64,000 bases of DNA from Blastomonas natatoria (lineage in GTDB: Bacteria; Pseudomonadota; Alphaproteobacteria; Sphingomonadales; Sphingomonadaceae). The DNA lies in NCBI RefSeq assembly GCF_003201955.1, contig NZ_QJJM01000007.1, positions 186,691 to 250,690 on the forward strand, written 5' to 3'. Below are positions 1 through 9,955 of the stretch, one piece after another. Each line of letters starts with the position of its first letter. The stretch's first letter is position 1. The translations under genes were made by a program, and so were the position numbers. Under the pieces are notes generated by a model, which was not told the DNA's origin, did not search any database, and saw only the letters and a program-made list of their open reading frames with translations.

Positions 1-2009
1 TCGGCCTTTTCGGCGAGCAGCGGCGACACGGCAAAGCCGTGCTTTTTCAGGCCCTCGACGATCTTCGGCGTACCTTCCAGGCCAGCCCAGAACATCGGAC
101 CACCGCGATAGACCGGCCAGCCATAGCCATAGATCCACACGACATCGATGTCCGATGCGCGCTGTGCCATCCCTTCTTCGAGGATCATCGCGCCTTCGTT
201 GACCATCGTATAGAGCGTGCGCTCGATGATTTCCTGATCGCTGATGTCGCGCTTGGGCATGTTCGAGCGCGAGCGGAAATCCTCGATGATCTCGGCGACC
301 CGCGCGCTGGGCGTGGGGTTGCGCTTCTCGTCATAATCATAGAAGCCCGCACCCTTTTTCTGGCCCCAGCGATCCTCTGCGCACAGCGCATCGCGGATGC
401 TCTCGATCCGGCTCGGATCGCGGTGCCACCCGATATCGACACCAGCGAGGTCGCTCATCTGGAACGGCCCCATCGGCATGCCGAACTCGACATGGACGCG
501 GTCGATCTGCTCGGGCGTTGCGCCTTCCATCAAGAGCTTGTTGGCCTCGACCTGGCGCGGCATCAGCATGCGGTTGCCGATAAAGCCGTGGCAAACGCCC
601 GCGACCACCGCGACCTTCTTGATCTTCTTCGACAGGTTCATGACCGTCGCGAGCACGTCATCTGCGGTTTTCGCGCCGCGCACGACCTCCAGCAGCTTCA
701 TGACATTGGCGGGCGAGAAGAAGTGCATGCCCAGCACGTCAGCCGGACGACTGGTCGAGGCCGCGATCTCGTCGACGTTCAGATAGCTGGTGTTGCTGGC
801 CAGGATGGCGCCGGGCTTGGCAATGGCATCGAGCTTGCCGAACACTTCCTTCTTGACGTCCATGTTCTCGAAGATCGCCTCGATGATCAGGTCGCAATCG
901 GCGAGATCGTCGAGCGAGAGCGAGGGGGTGAGAAGGCCCATCGCCTTTTCCACCTGCTCGGTGGTCAGGCGGCCCTTTGCCGCGCTTGCCTCATAGTTCT
1001 TGCGCACCACGCCGACACCGCGGTTCAGCGCTTCCTCGGCCTGTTCGACGATGGTCACCGGAATGCCTGCGGACAGGAAGTTCATGGTGATGCCGCCGCC
1101 CATCGTGCCAGCGCCGATCACGCCAACCTTGGCGATCGGACGCAGTGCGATGTCGCTGGCGATGCCGTCGATCTTGCTCGCCTTGCGCTCGGCGAAGAAG
1201 ATGTGCCGTTGCGCTGCGGACTGCGAACCGAACATCAGCTTCATGAACTCGCCGCGCTCGAACTCCAGACCCTCGGCAAAGGGCAGGCGGGTCGCCGCTT
1301 CGACGCAGGCGATGTTTGCAGCCGGTGCATCAAAGCCGCGGAACTTGCGGGCATTTTCCTTCCTGAACGCCTCGATCGTGTCCGCGTCGGCCTTGGCCTC
1401 GCGTTCGCTGATCCGGGGTACAGGGCGCACGGCCTTGATCTTCTCGGCAAAGGCCAGCGCGCCTTCGAGCAGCTTGCCTTCCTCGACGATCTCATCGACC
1501 AGACCCCATTGATTGGCGAGCTTGGCGGCGATGGGATCGCCCTTGGCGGTCATCTCGAGCGCGGCCTTGACGCCGACGATGCGCGGCAGGCGCTGCGTGC
1601 CGCCTGCGCCAGGTAGCAGGCCAAGCTTGACTTCGGGCACACCAAGCTTGGCCGAGGGCACGGCGACGCGGTAATGCGCGCAAAGTGCCGTCTCCAGGCC
1701 GCCACCCAATGCGGTGCCATGGATCGCGGCAACCACCGGCTTGTCGAGCGCTTCCATCTTGGCGATGACCGCAGGCAGCATCGGCTCGACCGGCGGCTTG
1801 CCGAACTCGGTGATATCCGCTCCGGCGAAGAAGGTCTGTCCGGCGCAGATCAGTACCACGGCCTTGATGCTGTCATCGGATGCAGCTTCGTCGAACGCCT
1901 TGTCGAGGCCGATACGCACGGCTGCACCAAGCGCGTTGACCGGCGGGCTATCCGAGGTGACGACAAGAATATCGCCATGTTTCGCGGTGGAGATCGGTGA
2001 ATCGGTCAT
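1..2009 (-). CDS. FadB/FadJ-like enoyl-CoA hydratase / 3-hydroxyacyl-CoA dehydrogenase, C-terminus cut by window edge
   Basis: Bifunctional beta-oxidation enzyme that hydrates 2-enoyl-CoA and oxidises the 3-hydroxyacyl-CoA with NAD. Reading the minus strand from ATG at 2009 gives 669 residues without a stop before the edge. The N-terminal crotonase domain shows the oxyanion-hole stretch [10 protein letters not shown] near residues 98-106. A Rossmann motif [12 protein letters not shown] near residue 295 opens the dehydrogenase domain, followed by the conserved [15 protein letters not shown] block. The family is usually about 680-730 residues, so only a short tail is missing. It is the last visible gene of the minus-strand acyl-CoA cluster, 18 bases after the serine hydrolase. 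The reaction class is secure; the acyl substrate is unknown. Confidence 0.93.
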   Translation of the reverse strand, partial: MTDSPISTAKHGDILVVTSDSPPVNALGAAVRIGLDKAFDEAASDDSIKAVVLICAGQTFFAGADITEFGKPPVEPMLPAVIAKMEALDKPVVAAIHGTALGGGLETALCAHYRVAVPSAKLGVPEVKLGLLPGAGGTQRLPRIVGVKAALEMTAKGDPIAAKLANQWGLVDEIVEEGKLLEGALAFAEKIKAVRPVPRISEREAKADADTIEAFRKENARKFRGFDAPAANIACVEAATRLPFAEGLEFERGEFMKLMFGSQSAAQRHIFFAERKASKIDGIASDIALRPIAKVGVIGAGTMGGGITMNFLSAGIPVTIVEQAEEALNRGVGVVRKNYEASAAKGRLTTEQVEKAMGLLTPSLSLDDLADCDLIIEAIFENMDVKKEVFGKLDAIAKPGAILASNTSYLNVDEIAASTSRPADVLGMHFFSPANVMKLLEVVRGAKTADDVLATVMNLSKKIKKVAVVAGVCHGFIGNRMLMPRQVEANKLLMEGATPEQIDRVHVEFGMPMGPFQMSDLAGVDIGWHRDPSRIESIRDALCAEDRWGQKKGAGFYDYDEKRNPTPSARVAEIIEDFRSRSNMPKRDISDQEIIERTLYTMVNEGAMILEEGMAQRASDIDVVWIYGYGWPVYRGGPMFWAGLEGTPKIVEGLKKHGFAVSPLLAEKA

Positions 2010-2027
2010 GAATCAGGTTCCTTTGGC

Positions 2028-3248
2028 TTATTCGACCGCGGCGTAGAGCATCGACTTGATCTCACGCCGGATCGGGTAGGTGCTGGAAGGCATCAGTTGC
2101 GTCATGAAGATCATGATCACATCCTCCGCCGGATCGACGAAAAAGGCGGTGGAGAACATGCCGCCCCAGTAGAAATCGCCATTCGATCCCGCGACGCCGG
2201 TCGCGGCATTGTCGATGGTGGTCGCAAAGCCCAGGCCAAAGCCTGCGCCTGCATTTTCCGCCTCGCTGAACAGCGCCTTGCTGTGCTGGGTCAGGTCGCC
2301 ACCGCCGGGCAGATGGTTCGCGACCATCAGGTCGAGCGTCTTGCGGCCCAGAATGCGCGCGCCTTCAAGCCGCCCACCATTGAGCAGCATGCGGCAGAAG
2401 CGGTGATAGTCGGCAAGCGTGGAGGCCATTCCGCCGCCGCCCGAAAGCTGGCTGGGCTTGCGGCCCCAGGCGGTGGTCGCGCCCGGATCGTAGAGCTTCA
2501 TCTTCTCGGTCGGGTGGAAGACATAGCAATCAGGCACGCGATCGAGCTTTTCCTGCGGAATCTGGAAATGCGTGTCGACCATGCCGAGCGGCTTGGTGAT
2601 GCGATCGGCAATCACTTCGTCGAGCGGCTTGTCATCCATCCGCTGAAGGATCGCGCCAAGGATATCGGTCGAGATAGAATAGTTCCACGCCGTGCCGGGG
2701 TCGAACTGCAGGGGGATCTGCGCGAGGATCCTGATGAACTCCTCAAGATCCGGCCCGGCAAAGGCTTCGAGCTTGCGCGCGCGATAGGCAGCGTCGATCG
2801 GTGTGCGCTCCTGAAAGCCATAGGTCAGGCCCGATGTGTGCCGCAGCAGGTCGATCATTCGCATCGGCTGCGTCGTGGGACGCGTGACGAATGGCTGCGC
2901 GCCGCCGCCCGAGACGAAAACGCCCAGGTCCTTCCATTCGGGAATGATGCGGTGCACCGGATCGGACAATGCGATGCGGCCTTCCTCGACCAGCTGCATG
3001 AAGGCGACCGATGTGATCGGCTTCGTCATGCTGGCGATGCGGAAGATCGTATCCTGCTGGAGCGCCTGACCCTCGCGCGCATCTCCCTGCAGCGACAGGT
3101 GCGCAAGCTCGTGCCCGCGACCGATCAGCAGGGCTGCATGTGGCAGGCGTCTGGTATCGAGATATTTGGTACGGATGTGGACGGGAATGCGCTCGAGCAA
3201 GGCGTGGTTGAAGCCAAGGTCAGCCGGATCCGACACGGTAAGGGTCAT
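2028..3248 (-). CDS. Beta-lactamase-fold serine hydrolase (class C / EstB-like esterase)
   Basis: 406-residue serine hydrolase of the beta-lactamase (class C/EstB) superfamily. The nucleophile motif SMTK (SxxK) follows RIA, and a YSIS stretch supplies the second motif tyrosine. A glycine-rich GGGGMAST segment and a C-terminal [13 protein letters not shown] region fit the family. I chose ATG at 3248 (MTLTVSDP) because a longer frame would run into the neighbouring SDR gene. No signal peptide is seen, so it is probably cytoplasmic and acts as an esterase or lactonase, not as an antibiotic beta-lactamase. Its place between an SDR and FadB suggests it opens an ester or lactone in the same catabolic route (inference). 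Confidence 0.85.
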   Translation of the reverse strand: MTLTVSDPADLGFNHALLERIPVHIRTKYLDTRRLPHAALLIGRGHELAHLSLQGDAREGQALQQDTIFRIASMTKPITSVAFMQLVEEGRIALSDPVHRIIPEWKDLGVFVSGGGAQPFVTRPTTQPMRMIDLLRHTSGLTYGFQERTPIDAAYRARKLEAFAGPDLEEFIRILAQIPLQFDPGTAWNYSISTDILGAILQRMDDKPLDEVIADRITKPLGMVDTHFQIPQEKLDRVPDCYVFHPTEKMKLYDPGATTAWGRKPSQLSGGGGMASTLADYHRFCRMLLNGGRLEGARILGRKTLDLMVANHLPGGGDLTQHSKALFSEAENAGAGFGLGFATTIDNAATGVAGSNGDFYWGGMFSTAFFVDPAEDVIMIFMTQLMPSSTYPIRREIKSMLYAAVE

Positions 3249-3282
3249 CAGGTAACTTTCATTTCTCCAGGGAGGACAGGGA

Positions 3283-4074
3283 TCAGGTGGCCGTCTGGCC
3301 AAAGCGCTGCCGCGCATAGGGGTGCGAGCTGGTGAGCCCGCCATCGACCACCAGCGCGTGGCCGTTGACATAGCTCGAACGATCAGAGGCCAGGAACAGC
3401 GCCGCCTCGGCTATCTCGTTCGGCACGCCGCCGCGCTGCATCGGATTGAGCTGACCGATCTTGTCTTCGAAGCCCTTTTCGCGCGCCTTCGTGTAGATGA
3501 ACTCGGTCATGCCGGTTTCGATGAGGCCGGGGCAGATCGCATTGCAGCGCACGTTGCTGCCGGTGAACTGCTGCGCGGCGATGCGCACCAGGTTGATCAC
3601 GCCCGCCTTGCTCGCGGTATAGGCGGGGCCACCTGCGCCCGAACGAAGCCCTGCGACCGAGGCCGTGCAGATGATCGAGCCGCCGTTTCCGGCATCGGCG
3701 ATCACCTTGCCCGCATGCTTGATTGCCAGGAAGGGGCCGATCAGGTTGATCTTCAGGATGCGCTCCCATTCTTCCACCGTCTGGTCGAAAATGCCGTCGA
3801 ACCCGCCCGAAATCCCTGCATTGGCAAAGAACACGTCGAGCCGACCATGCAGTTCGAGCGCCTTGGCGACAAGCATCTGCACATCGGCTTCGCTGCTGGC
3901 ATCGGCCTGGACCGCCGTGATGGCATCCGGGTTCTGCGCGGCGGTCTCGTCCTGCTTGCCGGTTATGTCGGTTGCTATGACCTTTGCCCCGTGCGCGGCG
4001 AACAGCAGCGAGCTTGCGCGGCCGATGCCGCTGCCCGCCCCGGTAACGATTGCAACCTTGCCCTGCAAATCCAT
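3283..4074 (-). CDS. SDR family NAD(P)-dependent oxidoreductase
   Basis: 263-residue classical short-chain dehydrogenase/reductase. The cofactor motif TGAGSGIG lies at residues 11-18. The NAG motif is in [10 protein letters not shown], a catalytic serine precedes the YTASK active-site motif, and the C-terminus carries [12 protein letters not shown]36-region residues (ATDIT) after beta-2 suggest NAD rather than NADP preference. It lies 34 bases upstream of the serine hydrolase and 30 bases downstream of a second SDR, inside the minus-strand acyl-CoA operon. The likely role is oxidation of a hydroxyl group on a catabolic intermediate; the substrate cannot be named from sequence. Confidence 0.9.
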   Translation of the reverse strand: MDLQGKVAIVTGAGSGIGRASSLLFAAHGAKVIATDITGKQDETAAQNPDAITAVQADASSEADVQMLVAKALELHGRLDVFFANAGISGGFDGIFDQTVEEWERILKINLIGPFLAIKHAGKVIADAGNGGSIICTASVAGLRSGAGGPAYTASKAGVINLVRIAAQQFTGSNVRCNAICPGLIETGMTEFIYTKAREKGFEDKIGQLNPMQRGGVPNEIAEAALFLASDRSSYVNGHALVVDGGLTSSHPYARQRFGQTAT

Positions 4075-4104
4075 GGAATTCCCTCTCGCTCTGCTTTTCG
4101 CGGC

Positions 4105-4887
4105 TTACAGCGCCGCTGCTATGGTTGTGCCGCCATCGATCACGATCGACTGGCCGGTGATATAGGTTGATGCGTCCGATGCAAGAAACACCGCTGCGCC
4201 TGCAATCTCTTCGGGCTGGCCAATGCGGCGCAGCGGGGTGATGCGGCGGACATAGCCCATCACCTTCTCGTCCTCCCACAGCGCGCGCGCCATCTCGGTC
4301 TGGATCAGGCCGGGCGCGATGCAGTTCACCCGGATATTGTCGGGGCCCAGCTCATAGGCCAGATTCCGGGCGAGCTGAAAGTCTGCAGCTTTCGAGATAT
4401 TGTAGACGCCGATGCTGCCCGATCCCTGCATGCCGCCGATCGACGAGATGATGATCATCGACCCCTTGCCCGCAGCCTTCATGTCGGGCAGCGCCATCTG
4501 GGCCAGCCAGTGGTTGGACAGGATGTTGTTGTCCATGATCTTGCGGAACTGGTCGTCGCTGATCCCTGCCATCGGGCCGTAATAGGGGTTGCTGGCGGCG
4601 TTGCAGACGAGGATATCGATGGGCCCAAGCTCGGCGCGGGTGCGGTCGACCAGGTTCTGCAGGTCTTCCTTGCGCGAGATGCTGGCGGCGACGGCAATTG
4701 CGGTGCCTTCGCCAAACTCGCTGTTGAGTTCGGCAGCGACCGCATCGCAGGCGTCCTGGTTTCGGCTCGAGATCGCCACCTTCGCACCATGCGCAGCATA
4801 TTTGCGCGCGATCGCTGCGCCAATGCCGCGCGACGATCCGGTTACGATCGCCACGCGCCCGGTCAGATCGAAGCTGCCATCGCTCAC
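4105..4887 (-). CDS. SDR family oxidoreductase, GTG start coupled to upstream kinase-like gene
   Basis: 260-residue short-chain dehydrogenase. Motifs are TGSSRGIG near residue 14, CNAASNPYYG at the NAG position, a serine in IISSIGG and a YNISKAA active-site motif, ending IDGGTTIAAAL. The preferred start is GTG at 4887, which overlaps the TGA stop of the upstream phosphotransferase gene as GTGA and implies translational coupling. An ATG at 4917 would add ten residues and lie inside the upstream gene. It is closest in feel to DHRS4/3-oxoacyl-reductase-type SDRs. It probably oxidises a secondary alcohol in the pathway of this operon (inference). Confidence 0.9.
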   Translation of the reverse strand: MSDGSFDLTGRVAIVTGSSRGIGAAIARKYAAHGAKVAISSRNQDACDAVAAELNSEFGEGTAIAVAASISRKEDLQNLVDRTRAELGPIDILVCNAASNPYYGPMAGISDDQFRKIMDNNILSNHWLAQMALPDMKAAGKGSMIIISSIGGMQGSGSIGVYNISKAADFQLARNLAYELGPDNIRVNCIAPGLIQTEMARALWEDEKVMGYVRRITPLRRIGQPEEIAGAAVFLASDASTYITGQSIVIDGGTTIAAAL

Positions 4888-5957
4888 TGCGCGCCGGCCT
4901 TCTTGGCATATTCCCACGCCGCCTGGGCGAGCGGGATGACACGCTGCGCCATCTGCGCGGCCTGGGCGCTGGACGCGGTGCCATCGATCACGCGTTTCTT
5001 GATGCCTTGCAGGATCGCGGCAATGCGGAACTGGTTATAGGCGAGATACCAGTCCATGTCCGGCACCTCGTCGAGCCCGGCCTTCTCGACATAGCGCGCG
5101 AGCGCCTCTTCGAGCGTCGGGATGCCCAGCGCCTTGGTATCGACGCCGAGCAGCCCGTTGCGGCCCTCGGCAGGCTGAACCCAGCTCATCAGGAAATAGC
5201 TCAAGTCCGCGATCGGATCGCCGAGCGTCGAGAGCTCCCAGTCGAGCAGGGCGATGACCTTGGGCTCGTCATGCGCGAAGATCATGTTGTCGATGCGGAA
5301 ATCGCCGTGCGCGATGCCGAAACCGCGCTGTTCGGGCACGGTCCTTTCCAGCCATTCGATCAGCCGGTCCATCTCCGGAATCGTCTCGGTCTCGGACAAA
5401 CGATACTGCTTGGTCCAGCGCGAGATCTGGCGCGCGCAGTAATTGCCGGGCTTGCCGTAATCCTCGAGGCCGATCGCTGCAGGATCGAAGCTGTGCAGGT
5501 GTGCGAGCGTATCGATCATCGCATGGTAGATGGCGGTGCGCTGCTCCGGCGTCTTGCCGGGCAGGGTACCGTCCCAATAGCTGGCGCCATCGGTGAAGGC
5601 CATGACGTAGAACATCGATCCGATGACCGAGTCATCCTGGCACAGCCCGAACTGGCGCGAGACGGGGAAGCCTTGCTCGTACAGCGCGGCCTGCACCTTG
5701 TATTCGCGATCGACCGCATGCGCCGAAGGCAGAAGCGGACCAAAGGGCTTGCGGCGCAGCACGTAGGCGGCGCCCGGCGTCGTGACCTTGTAGGTCGGGT
5801 TGGACTGGCCGCCCTTGAACTTGGAGAGCGAAAGCGGTCCTTCAAAGCCCTCGACATTGGCCTCGAACCAGCGGGTCAGACTTGCCTCGTCGAGCCGGTC
5901 CTGCTCGGGCACGTCCATCGTGCCGGTCATCGTCGCCTGCGCGTCGATCTGTTCCAT
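4884..5957 (-). CDS. Phosphotransferase of the ACAD10/11 N-terminal (LvaA-like) APH family
   Basis: 357-residue aminoglycoside-phosphotransferase-fold protein. Visible motifs are the nucleotide loop GGQSNPTYKV, YVLRRKPFG with the ATP-anchoring basic residues, the catalytic loop HGDFRIDN and the metal-binding DWELSTLGDP. The block LLPSAHAVDREYKV and SVIGSMFYVM closely matches the kinase domain that animals fuse to ACAD10 and ACAD11. In Pseudomonas putida the related LvaA, with LvaB, phosphorylates 4-hydroxyvaleryl-CoA (established for that family). Here a separate ACAD of matching type sits two genes upstream in the same operon. The likely function is phosphorylation of a hydroxyacyl-CoA before elimination; antibiotic resistance is unlikely. 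Confidence 0.88.
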   Translation of the reverse strand: MEQIDAQATMTGTMDVPEQDRLDEASLTRWFEANVEGFEGPLSLSKFKGGQSNPTYKVTTPGAAYVLRRKPFGPLLPSAHAVDREYKVQAALYEQGFPVSRQFGLCQDDSVIGSMFYVMAFTDGASYWDGTLPGKTPEQRTAIYHAMIDTLAHLHSFDPAAIGLEDYGKPGNYCARQISRWTKQYRLSETETIPEMDRLIEWLERTVPEQRGFGIAHGDFRIDNMIFAHDEPKVIALLDWELSTLGDPIADLSYFLMSWVQPAEGRNGLLGVDTKALGIPTLEEALARYVEKAGLDEVPDMDWYLAYNQFRIAAILQGIKKRVIDGTASSAQAAQMAQRVIPLAQAAWEYAKKAGAQ

Positions 5958-5978
5958 TTCAGAAATTCCCCACCCAGT

Positions 5979-7061
5979 TCAGTTATAGACGATGACTGAC
6001 CGCGCAGAATCACCGACCCTGAGCGCGTCGAATGCCTCGTTGATGCGTCCCAGCGGCAAGCGTTCGGCAATGATCGTGTCGAGGTCAAGCATTCCGCGCA
6101 TGTAGAACTCGACAAGGCGCGGGATTTCAACCGGAAAACGATTGTTGCCCATCAGCGAACCCTGCAGCTTCTTGCCCTGCAGCAGTTCCATGGCACTGAG
6201 GCCGACCTTTTCGGCGAGCGGCATCATGCCGAGGATCGTCGCGGTTCCGCCACGCCGGAGCACCTTGACCGCCATATTGGCCGAAGCAGGGCGTCCCACC
6301 GCCTCGATAGCATGGTGGACACCACCCTTCGTCAGCTCGATCACCTGTTCGGCCGCACCATCGGCGCTCGAATCGATGCAATCGGTCGCGCCCAGTTTCT
6401 CGGCTAGCGCGCGCTTGTCGGCCACCGGATCGATCGCGATGATGCGGCCCGCGCCCGCGATCTTCGCCGCATTGACTGCCGCAAGCCCCACCCCGCCGCA
6501 GCCGACGATCGCGACCGTCTCGCCCGGCGTCACGTCCGCCGCATTGAACACCGCGCCCGCGCCCGTCGTCACTGCGCAGCCGATCACACAGGCGCGATCG
6601 AGCGGCATGTCGGGGTTGATCGCGACACAGGCGTGTTCGTGCACCAGCATCTGTTCGGCATAGGCCGACAGGTTGAGCAGCTGGTTGACCGGCGCGCCAT
6701 CCAGGCTGAGCCGAGGGTGCTGGTGCGGTCCGCGCTTCGTATCCTGCCCGATGCACAGGGCCATGCGTCCGGTGACGCAGAACTCGCAATGCCCGCAATA
6801 GGCGCTGAGGCACGTGACCACCGCATCTCCGGGCCTCACCGTCGATACGCCGTCGCCCACCGCCTCGACAATGCCGGCGGCTTCATGGCCAGGAATGAAG
6901 GGCAGGGGGGCGGGATAGCTGCCGTCGACGAAATGCAGGTCCGATCGGCAGACGCCGGTGGCAGCGGTGCGGATCAACACCTCGCGTGGGCCGGGCTTGT
7001 CGATCGTGACGTCGCGAATTTCGAGCGGCGTGCCCGGTTCGAAACAGATGGCAGCTTTCAT
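5979..7061 (-). CDS. Zinc-dependent alcohol dehydrogenase (MDR family)
   Basis: 360-residue medium-chain zinc alcohol dehydrogenase. Catalytic-zinc ligands are C38 (GVCRSD) and H59-E60 (GHEAAG). The structural-zinc cysteines are C89, C92, C95 and C103 in the CGHCEFC...C lobe. The Rossmann motif is VGCGGVG. I chose ATG at 7061 because GGGAGAG lies at a good distance upstream on the coding strand. It ends 21 bases before the kinase-like gene. It probably oxidises a primary or secondary alcohol to the carbonyl with NAD. The closest characterised relatives are class III-like and Rv-type ADHs; substrate unknown. Confidence 0.92.
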   Translation of the reverse strand: MKAAICFEPGTPLEIRDVTIDKPGPREVLIRTAATGVCRSDLHFVDGSYPAPLPFIPGHEAAGIVEAVGDGVSTVRPGDAVVTCLSAYCGHCEFCVTGRMALCIGQDTKRGPHQHPRLSLDGAPVNQLLNLSAYAEQMLVHEHACVAINPDMPLDRACVIGCAVTTGAGAVFNAADVTPGETVAIVGCGGVGLAAVNAAKIAGAGRIIAIDPVADKRALAEKLGATDCIDSSADGAAEQVIELTKGGVHHAIEAVGRPASANMAVKVLRRGGTATILGMMPLAEKVGLSAMELLQGKKLQGSLMGNNRFPVEIPRLVEFYMRGMLDLDTIIAERLPLGRINEAFDALRVGDSARSVIVYN

Positions 7062-7083
7062 GAGTCTCTCCCGATTGCTCCTC

Positions 7084-7226
7084 GCCCCTTCAGGGGAAAG
7101 GAAACGAAGCCTTGGCAGCTTGCTGTCTAGGCGCAGTTGGAGAGGGGATGCGGCTTGGCGCACGCTTGCCCCTCTCCCTGCTTCGCTGAAGCGAAGCTTT
7201 CCCTCTCCCCTAAAGGAGAGAGGGCC
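7084..7226. repeat. C/T-G/A rich palindromic repeat (REP-like), copy A
   Basis: Intergenic repeat between the ADH and the ACAD genes. It holds GGAGAGGGG at 7139-7147 paired with CCCCTCTCC at 7169-7177, a perfect hairpin GCTTCGCT/AGCGAAGC at 7180-7197, and a terminal CCCTCTCC...GGAGAGAGGG inverted pair at 7201-7224. The same vocabulary reappears at 11485-11602, so this is a dispersed element rather than a gene-specific structure. It could stabilise or attenuate the operon transcript. Confidence 0.7.
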
Positions 7227-7232
7227 TGATCG

Positions 7233-8519
7233 TCACCGCGCCACGCCCAGGTCCCCTGAGGTGAAGCCTTCTTCCGAATTCACGCCATGCTTGCCCATTT
7301 CGAGCCGGGCGATGGTGCGATTGTGCACTTCGTCCGGACCGTCCGCGAGACGCAGCGTGCGCATGTGCGCATAGGCCTTGGCGAGACCGAAATCCTCGCT
7401 GACGCCCGCGCCGCCATGCGCCTGGATGGCATCGTCGATGACCTTGAGCGCGATGCGCGGGGCGGCGACCTTGATCATCGCGATCTCGGCCTTGGCGTAT
7501 TTGTTGCCGACCTTGTCCATCATGTCGGCTGCCTTGAGGCAGAGCAGACGCGTCATCTCGATATCGATCCGCGCCTCTGCGATCCGCTGTTCCCAGATCG
7601 AGTGCTCGGAAATCCGCTTGCCGAAAGCGACGCGCGACTGCAGGCGACGGACCATCTTGGCCAGCGCCTCTTCGGCGACACCGATGGTGCGCATGCAGTG
7701 ATGGATGCGGCCCGGCCCGAGGCGGCCCTGCGCGATCTCGAAGCCGCGGCCTTCGCCGAGCAGCATGTTGCTGGCCGGAATGCGCACGTCCTTGAGCTCG
7801 ATTTCCATATGGCCGTGCGGGGCATCGTCATAGCCGAAGACCGGCAGATGGCGCAGGATGTTCACGCCCGGCGCGTCGAGCGGCATCAGCACCATCGATT
7901 GCTGTGCATGGCGCTTGGCCTCGAAATCGGTCTTGCCCATCACGATCGCGATCTTGCAGCGCGGATCGCCCGCGCCGGACGACCACCATTTGCGGCCATT
8001 GATCACATATTCGTCGCCCTCGCGGCGGATCGAGGTCTCGATATTGGTCGCATCCGACGAGGCGACCTGCGGCTCGGTCATCAGGAAGGCCGAGCGGATT
8101 TCGCCATTCATCAGGGGCTTGAGCCACTGCTCCTTGTGTGCGGCGGTACCATAGCGGTGCAGCACTTCCATGTTGCCGGTGTCGGGCGCGGAGCAGTTGA
8201 AGATCTCGCTCGCCATCTCGACCCGGCCCATTTCCTCGGCGCACAGCGCATATTCGAGGTTGGTAAGACCCGGGCCGTCAAATTCGAAGCTGTCGTCGAC
8301 ATGCGGCAGATTGGGGTTCGACGGCGGCATGAACAGGTTCCAGATGCCAGCAGCCTTGGCCTTGGCCTTCTCGTCCTCGATGACCTGCAGCACCTTCCAG
8401 CGGCCGCCCTCGGCCTGCTGCGCGTAATAATCCTTCACGCGCGGGCGGACATGCGCCTCGATATGGCTGCGGACGCGGTCGCGCCAATAGGCCTGGCGTT
8501 CGGTAAGGTCAAAATCCAT
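7233..8519 (-). CDS. Acyl-CoA dehydrogenase, ACAD11/LvaC-like
   Basis: 428-residue FAD-dependent acyl-CoA dehydrogenase-fold enzyme. It has an N-terminal helical domain (MDFDLTERQ), a central beta domain with [13 protein letters not shown] and [10 protein letters not shown], and the C-terminal [10 protein letters not shown] motif typical of the ACAD10/ACAD11 group. In that group the usual IYEGT glutamate segment is replaced by DGPDEVH. Related enzymes (LvaC, ACAD11) remove phosphate from 4-phosphoacyl-CoA to give enoyl-CoA, instead of simple dehydrogenation. A kinase of the partner family lies two genes downstream at 4884-5957. A plain alpha,beta-dehydrogenase role remains possible. Confidence 0.9.
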   Translation of the reverse strand: MDFDLTERQAYWRDRVRSHIEAHVRPRVKDYYAQQAEGGRWKVLQVIEDEKAKAKAAGIWNLFMPPSNPNLPHVDDSFEFDGPGLTNLEYALCAEEMGRVEMASEIFNCSAPDTGNMEVLHRYGTAAHKEQWLKPLMNGEIRSAFLMTEPQVASSDATNIETSIRREGDEYVINGRKWWSSGAGDPRCKIAIVMGKTDFEAKRHAQQSMVLMPLDAPGVNILRHLPVFGYDDAPHGHMEIELKDVRIPASNMLLGEGRGFEIAQGRLGPGRIHHCMRTIGVAEEALAKMVRRLQSRVAFGKRISEHSIWEQRIAEARIDIEMTRLLCLKAADMMDKVGNKYAKAEIAMIKVAAPRIALKVIDDAIQAHGGAGVSEDFGLAKAYAHMRTLRLADGPDEVHNRTIARLEMGKHGVNSEEGFTSGDLGVAR

Positions 8520-8545
8520 GGCTCATCTTCCTTTCGTGAAATTCT

Positions 8546-9955
8546 TCAGGGTTGGGCGATCTGGGCCAGCCGCGCTTCATGATCGGCGCGGCCCAGAGGA
8601 AAGCGGGTAAACAGCCAGGCACAGACAAGGCCGATCACGGTGGTGGCGATGGCAAAGGTCAGCGCGAGCCGGTCGATCACGTCTGGCGCGACCTGGCCCG
8701 GCTGGGCATTGTCGGGAAAACCGGCAATGGCGAGGATCAGCGCAGAGGCTAGAATGCCTAGTCCGCCGATGCATTTCTGCATGAAGAAGAACCCGGCGAA
8801 GAAGATGCCCTCGGTGCGCTTGCCGGTCTCGGCCTCGCTGGCATCGGTGACGTCCGCGATCATTGAACTGATCATCATCATCGCACAGATGCCGAATGTG
8901 ATGGACAAGGCGATGAGCGAGAGGATCAGCACCGTCGCCATGCCCCCGCCCGTCGCCGGAAACAGCCCTGCGAGCCGCAGCCAATAGGGCGCGGTGGCGA
9001 AAATCAGCGAGAGCAGCGAGGCAATTGCTGCGGTGCGCGGCTTTTCGAGCCGGCGCGAGGCGGGGCCCACGATGAAGAAGGCGAGCGCGACGCCGAGGAA
9101 CAGCACGAACGGATAGATGTTGAAAACGCTCTGTTGGAACTCCCAGACGTAGAGCATCAGATAGTTCTGCAGCGCGAAGAACAGCCCCTGATTGGCGAAC
9201 GCGCACATCCCGGCGGCCAGCAGTAGCTGGAACGGCCGGAAGCGCAGTGCCGTGAGAAAGTCCTTCAGACCGTGGGAATGCGCCGCCGGCGCATCGGTAT
9301 TGGGATGTGCGAGCAGCCTGTGCGTCCCGAGTGCCGACACCACAACCGACACGATCATCACCGCCGAGCCGACCAGCGCATAGCGATGATAACCGTTCGG
9401 ATTGAGCACGCCGTTGTCGTAACCTGGCTCGGGCACCAGCAGCAGCGCATAGGCGGCGTAGAGCATCACCAGCCCGCCCATCCAGCCGAACAGGAAGCGA
9501 TAGCGCAGCACCTCGGTGCGTTCGTGATAATCGCGCGTCATCTCGGGCAGCATCGCCAGTGCCGGGACCTCATAGGCCGAAAAGGAAAAGCGCACTGCCA
9601 TCGCGACCGCGATCAGGTAGAAGAACAGCGAGCCGTTGCTCCATTCGGGCGGGTTCCACAGCAGCAGCCACGACAGCGCGATCGGCAGCGCTGCCCCATA
9701 GAGCCAGGGATGGCGGCGCCCCCAGCGGCTGCGCGTCGAGTCCGACCGGTGTCCGACAAAGGGGTCGAAGAACGCATCCGCCACGAGAGCCAGAGCGACG
9801 GCAAGGCCGACCTGTTCTGCCGGCATGCCGATGACCTGGTTGAAATAGATCAGCAGGAAGACCGCAAAGCCGTTGTCCTTGATGCCGTAGGCCACCGACC
9901 CGAAGCCGAACGCCAGCTTGGTGCCCATCGACACTTTTTGCACTGTCGGAGCCAT
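8546..9955 (-). CDS. MFS transporter of the GPH (glycoside-pentoside-hexuronide) type
   Basis: About 469-residue integral membrane carrier with roughly 12 hydrophobic segments. The N-terminal KLAFGFGSVAYGIKDN block and DAFFDPFVGHRSD with RWGRRHPW after TM2 are the signature of the GPH cation-symporter family. Start choice is uncertain: ATG 9955 (MAPTVQK) is used here, ATG 9928 (MGTKLAF) is equally plausible, and neither has a convincing ribosome site. It is first in the minus-strand acyl-CoA operon and probably imports the compound degraded by it. GPH carriers near sphingomonad aromatic, steroid or terpenoid genes often carry non-sugar substrates, so a sugar should not be assumed. Confidence 0.85.
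   Translation of the reverse strand: MAPTVQKVSMGTKLAFGFGSVAYGIKDNGFAVFLLIYFNQVIGMPAEQVGLAVALALVADAFFDPFVGHRSDSTRSRWGRRHPWLYGAALPIALSWLLLWNPPEWSNGSLFFYLIAVAMAVRFSFSAYEVPALAMLPEMTRDYHERTEVLRYRFLFGWMGGLVMLYAAYALLLVPEPGYDNGVLNPNGYHRYALVGSAVMIVSVVVSALGTHRLLAHPNTDAPAAHSHGLKDFLTALRFRPFQLLLAAGMCAFANQGLFFALQNYLMLYVWEFQQSVFNIYPFVLFLGVALAFFIVGPASRRLEKPRTAAIASLLSLIFATAPYWLRLAGLFPATGGGMATVLILSLIALSITFGICAMMMISSMIADVTDASEAETGKRTEGIFFAGFFFMQKCIGGLGILASALILAIAGFPDNAQPGQVAPDVIDRLALTFAIATTVIGLVCAWLFTRFPLGRADHEARLAQIAQP

Noticed and set aside
39..1616. Long plus-strand open frame opposite the FadB-like gene
   Set aside because: No recognisable domain, and the minus strand gives a full FadB-like protein; high GC often opens antisense frames.
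2028..3248. Antibiotic-resistance beta-lactamase
   Set aside because: EstB-like motif layout, no signal peptide and a catabolic neighbourhood point to an esterase role.
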